Shown here: one piece after another, positions 61,909 to 64,000 of the stretch
Layout: each line of letters opens with the position of its first letter
How positions within the stretch are numbered: the stretch's first letter is position 1
Assembly: GCA_963579025.1 (NCBI GenBank)
Contig: CAUZFZ010000012.1
Span: 48,218-112,217, forward strand
Direction of reading: 5' to 3'
From: CAUZFZ01 sp963579025
GTDB taxonomy: Bacteria > Planctomycetota > Planctomycetia > Planctomycetales > Planctomycetaceae
Length of the DNA stretch: 64,000 bases
Translations under genes and position numbers: made by a program
Notes under the pieces: model-generated
What the model saw: only the letters and a program-made list of their open reading frames with translations
The model's database searches: none
What the model was told of the DNA's origin: nothing

Positions 61909-63669
61909 TCACCGTAATCCAGAATCACATTGCTCGTGCCGTTTCACAATATGCAATCGCGGGGATGATGCAGTTGCTGGCGTCGACTGAATGGTCTCGG
62001 TGGAAAACTCGTTGGCGTCGAGCGAATTCAGCAGTTGCTCGACGTGTCTGGTTTCAGCAGCGCCTCCAGCATGTGCAGGGTAGACAACGATTGTCACGAC
62101 ACCGCCGGGACGCAGAATATCCAGCGCTGCGCAGATTCCGTGGACTGTTGTCTCGGGCACTGTAACGACCGACTTGTCTCCTCCGGGAAGGTAGCCCAGG
62201 TTGAACATGACCGCGCTCACCCGACGGTGCAGTGATCCCGGGACGGCAGACTTCAGTTCCGCATGATTCCGCTGCAGCGTGGTCACACCGTGAAGGTCGT
62301 TCTGCTTCAGCCGCTCGCGCGTCCGCTGTATGGCGTCTGCCTGCACATCGAACGCGATTACGACTCCGTGGGGACCCGTCAGCTCGGCCAGGAAGCACGT
62401 GTCGTGTCCGTTGCCGGCGGTGGCATCAATGACCGCGTCACCAGGGCGCACGACGCCTCGAACCGTGGCATGCGCCAGATCGGTCAGCCGCAGTTGCGGA
62501 CCACGATTCGTAGTATCGTGCGGATTCGGCGAAAGCGTGAAACGCTGTTGGACGTCGACGCGATCATCGGGTGACTTGCCGGATGAAAGCAGGTCCGCAA
62601 GTTGGCCGGCAAACAACGGTGCCTGTAGAGCCCCTTTCGACCCGAGACCGTTGAACACGCCGAATTGCGGAAAGTGCGGGTGCATCCCAATGATCGGATG
62701 ACGGCCCGTGACAATCGGCCGCACGGCTGCCGAGTGATCGATCACTTCAAACGGCAATCGCAGAAACTCGCGCAGCCGCATGCAGAGCTCATCGCGTCCT
62801 GCCTGGGTTGGTCCAGCGTCGAGGTCGTCCCAGTCGTATGTCGAGCCGACGCGAAACAACTCGTCTCCCATCGGAGCCAGCCAGACGCCGCGATTGACGA
62901 TGCGAGTCTCGCGCAGGCCCGGTACACGGATCGTCAGGATTTCACCGCGTGTCGGATCGAACTCGATGCCCTGCAGCCAGGGATTCGTATTTGCCGCGAA
63001 TCCCTGACAGAAAATCAGTCGGCGAGCACGAAGTCCCAGACCGGGCAGCTCGACCGCATCGGTCACTGGCTTCACATCATTCGCCAGATCGACATCCGCC
63101 GCCCGGAACATCCCAGCCTCTTCAAAGACTGCCCGTGACATTTTCAGATAGGCGCCAACATCCAGTTGACCGGCTTCGAGCATTTCAAAGCCGCCCTGTG
63201 GGTCATGAAACGAACCCTCATCAACCAGCGGCAATGGCTGTCGGATCTGCACTGGCACGTCTGTCAGGTCGCGCTGAGCAAATCGATCCTGTTCGATCGA
63301 GCTTTGAAACAGCCTTACGTGACCGCGCTGATGGAAAAGCCGAGTCTGAGTTTCCGCCTCGACCCGAGCATAGAATTCAATGGCGGCAGGCCAGATTTCG
63401 TTGAGTCTCCACGTCGGCACAAGACGCTGGCCCGTTACCGGGGTCATCAATCCGCCGGCGATCTTTGATGACGTGACCGGCTCATCGCGGTCAATGATCA
63501 GGCAACGCATGCCCTGCCAGTACAGATGCCACCCGAGTGTCGTTCCCGCCAGTCCCTGGCCGATCAGCAGACAATCAAGGGTCGGCGATTCTGGTTTCAC
63601 GGGATTGCGGTTCGTGCGGCTCTTCGGGCGAGCGGATGGACATGGCCTGCCCGGATTCGCGTGCGCCAT
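61909..63669 (-). CDS. FAD-dependent oxidoreductase fused to MnmM/YtqB-type methyltransferase
   Basis: 586 residues. Residues 30-380 are a DAO-fold oxidoreductase: CLLIGQGLAGTTLGWHLY (dinucleotide motif), SKIAGGLMTPVTGQR, RVGSTYDWDDLD, GRHPIIGMHPHFP and NGLGSKGALQAP. Residues 395-575 are the class I methyltransferase of the YtqB/MnmM family, with VIDATAGNGHDTCFLAEL (415-424 the SAM loop) and MFNLGYLPGGDKS (490-499). In E. coli, MnmC joins an oxidoreductase and an unrelated methyltransferase to turn cmnm5U into mnm5U in tRNA; MnmM does the methyl step in other bacteria. This fusion pairs the same two activities in one chain, in the opposite order. Function in tRNA wobble modification is inference. 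Confidence 0.85.
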   Translation of the reverse strand: MAHANPGRPCPSARPKSRTNRNPVKPESPTLDCLLIGQGLAGTTLGWHLYWQGMRCLIIDRDEPVTSSKIAGGLMTPVTGQRLVPTWRLNEIWPAAIEFYARVEAETQTRLFHQRGHVRLFQSSIEQDRFAQRDLTDVPVQIRQPLPLVDEGSFHDPQGGFEMLEAGQLDVGAYLKMSRAVFEEAGMFRAADVDLANDVKPVTDAVELPGLGLRARRLIFCQGFAANTNPWLQGIEFDPTRGEILTIRVPGLRETRIVNRGVWLAPMGDELFRVGSTYDWDDLDAGPTQAGRDELCMRLREFLRLPFEVIDHSAAVRPIVTGRHPIIGMHPHFPQFGVFNGLGSKGALQAPLFAGQLADLLSSGKSPDDRVDVQQRFTLSPNPHDTTNRGPQLRLTDLAHATVRGVVRPGDAVIDATAGNGHDTCFLAELTGPHGVVIAFDVQADAIQRTRERLKQNDLHGVTTLQRNHAELKSAVPGSLHRRVSAVMFNLGYLPGGDKSVVTVPETTVHGICAALDILRPGGVVTIVVYPAHAGGAAETRHVEQLLNSLDANEFSTETIQSTPATASSPRLHIVKRHEQCDSGLR

Positions 63670-63844
63670 TAAACGAGGCTCGTCAAAGGTTTAGATTAGT
63701 TCCCGTCGGGAAACTGTTTTGGTGCGGTAAGAACGCGTGTGAAAATCGAAAAACGCTCCTCGAAGAATCGAACAGAAGTCTGCTCCAGCGTTGTTATTCC
63801 AGTGGCAAACGGAATTTCACGCCCCATCTTCGAGGAACGAACGG

Positions 63845-64000
63845 ATGCGACAAGCCTTCTCGGAACAGCAGCGGTTCGACGCGCCAGCCATCAGGGACAT
63901 CCCGCTGAACTTCGAGTGCCGGGACGAAATCGTCCCCCTTCTCGCCGCACTGCAGCATGTCTATTCGCAGCCGGGACTCCGGGTGCAAATCCTCGACCTG
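63845..64000 (+). mobile_element. Transposase N-terminus (ISNCY-like), cut by right edge
   Basis: ATG 63845 opens a frame running off the window: MRQAFSEQQRFDAPAIRDIP then NFECRDEIVPLLAALQHVYS and QPGLRVQILDL. This resembles the start of ISNCY-type transposases common in planctomycetes. Upstream, 63760-63775 and 63828-63842 carry an inverted CGCTCCTCGAAGA/ATCTTCGAGGAACG pair, possibly part of the element's terminal region. Completeness cannot be judged. Confidence 0.6.

Overview
The window reads as chromosomal DNA of a planctomycete (phylum Planctomycetota, probably class Planctomycetia). The diagnostic content is a DUF1559 prepilin-like protein with a lipoprotein partner, a cytochrome-c DUF1549/DUF1553 protein followed by a DUF1501 protein, two PQQ-type beta-propeller secreted proteins, a Cys-type sulfatase, sodium:solute symporters next to catabolic genes, and an RTX protein with an LE-x-R-x-LL N-terminus. 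The DNA is moderately GC-rich and dense in genes. Intergenic spaces carry many short inverted repeats. No rRNA operon, CRISPR array or complete prophage is visible.

Layout. 1-5.4 kb: a formyltransferase cut by the left edge, a giant PQQ propeller/malectin protein, and a glycine-zipper lipoprotein. 5.7-12.6 kb: a secreted nuclease/phosphatase-like lipoprotein, a chelatase-type AAA+ ATPase, FabH, an Mpo1-like protein and a TolC-type lipoprotein. 12.6-16 kb: a 146-bp cloverleaf-like repeat, a secreted esterase and a TIM-barrel protein. 16-23.6 kb: a DUF1559/lipoprotein pair, then DUF1549-DUF1501-symporter. 23.6-30.7 kb: housekeeping metabolism (BioB, a YfcH-like epimerase, a four-ACT aspartokinase, HAD, a diacylglycerol-kinase-like protein, a PfkB sugar or nucleoside kinase). 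30.7-37.8 kb: a perfect nested inverted repeat, SGNH-like and Gfo/Idh-like proteins, a nucleotide-sugar operon (UDP-xylose synthase, UDP-glucuronate epimerase, 2OG oxygenase), and a membrane-anchored MutS homologue. 38-46 kb: a glycan-utilisation block (sulfatase, PQQ protein, sialidase, AAC(3)-like acetyltransferase, symporter). 46-50.4 kb: a three-gene minus-strand operon (degenerate HtrA-PDZ-hydrolase, dual-specificity-type phosphatase, DUF374 acyltransferase) opposite RNase PH. 50.5-55.7 kb: an RTX protein and a second TolC-type lipoprotein. 56-57.6 kb: decayed mobile DNA (frame-disrupted genes, an IS3 transposase fragment) lying directly off the 3' end of tRNA-Val(UAC). 57.6-64 kb: a TAXI receptor whose stop codon lies inside that tRNA gene, an SDR, an unrecognised 628-residue protein, a FAD-oxidoreductase/MnmM-type methyltransferase fusion, and the first codons of a transposase at the right edge.

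Most interesting signals. (1) The single-chain fusion of a DAO-type oxidoreductase with an MnmM/YtqB-type methyltransferase looks like an independently assembled, domain-swapped counterpart of MnmC for wobble-uridine modification. (2) An HtrA-like protein has lost all three catalytic residues and is fused to two PDZ domains and a hydrolase. (3) A set of dispersed hairpins varies in stem sequence but keeps a TAAA-type loop, and two of them are built into the 146-bp cloverleaf element. (4) The tRNA-Val locus carries island remnants and a CDS/tRNA overlap.
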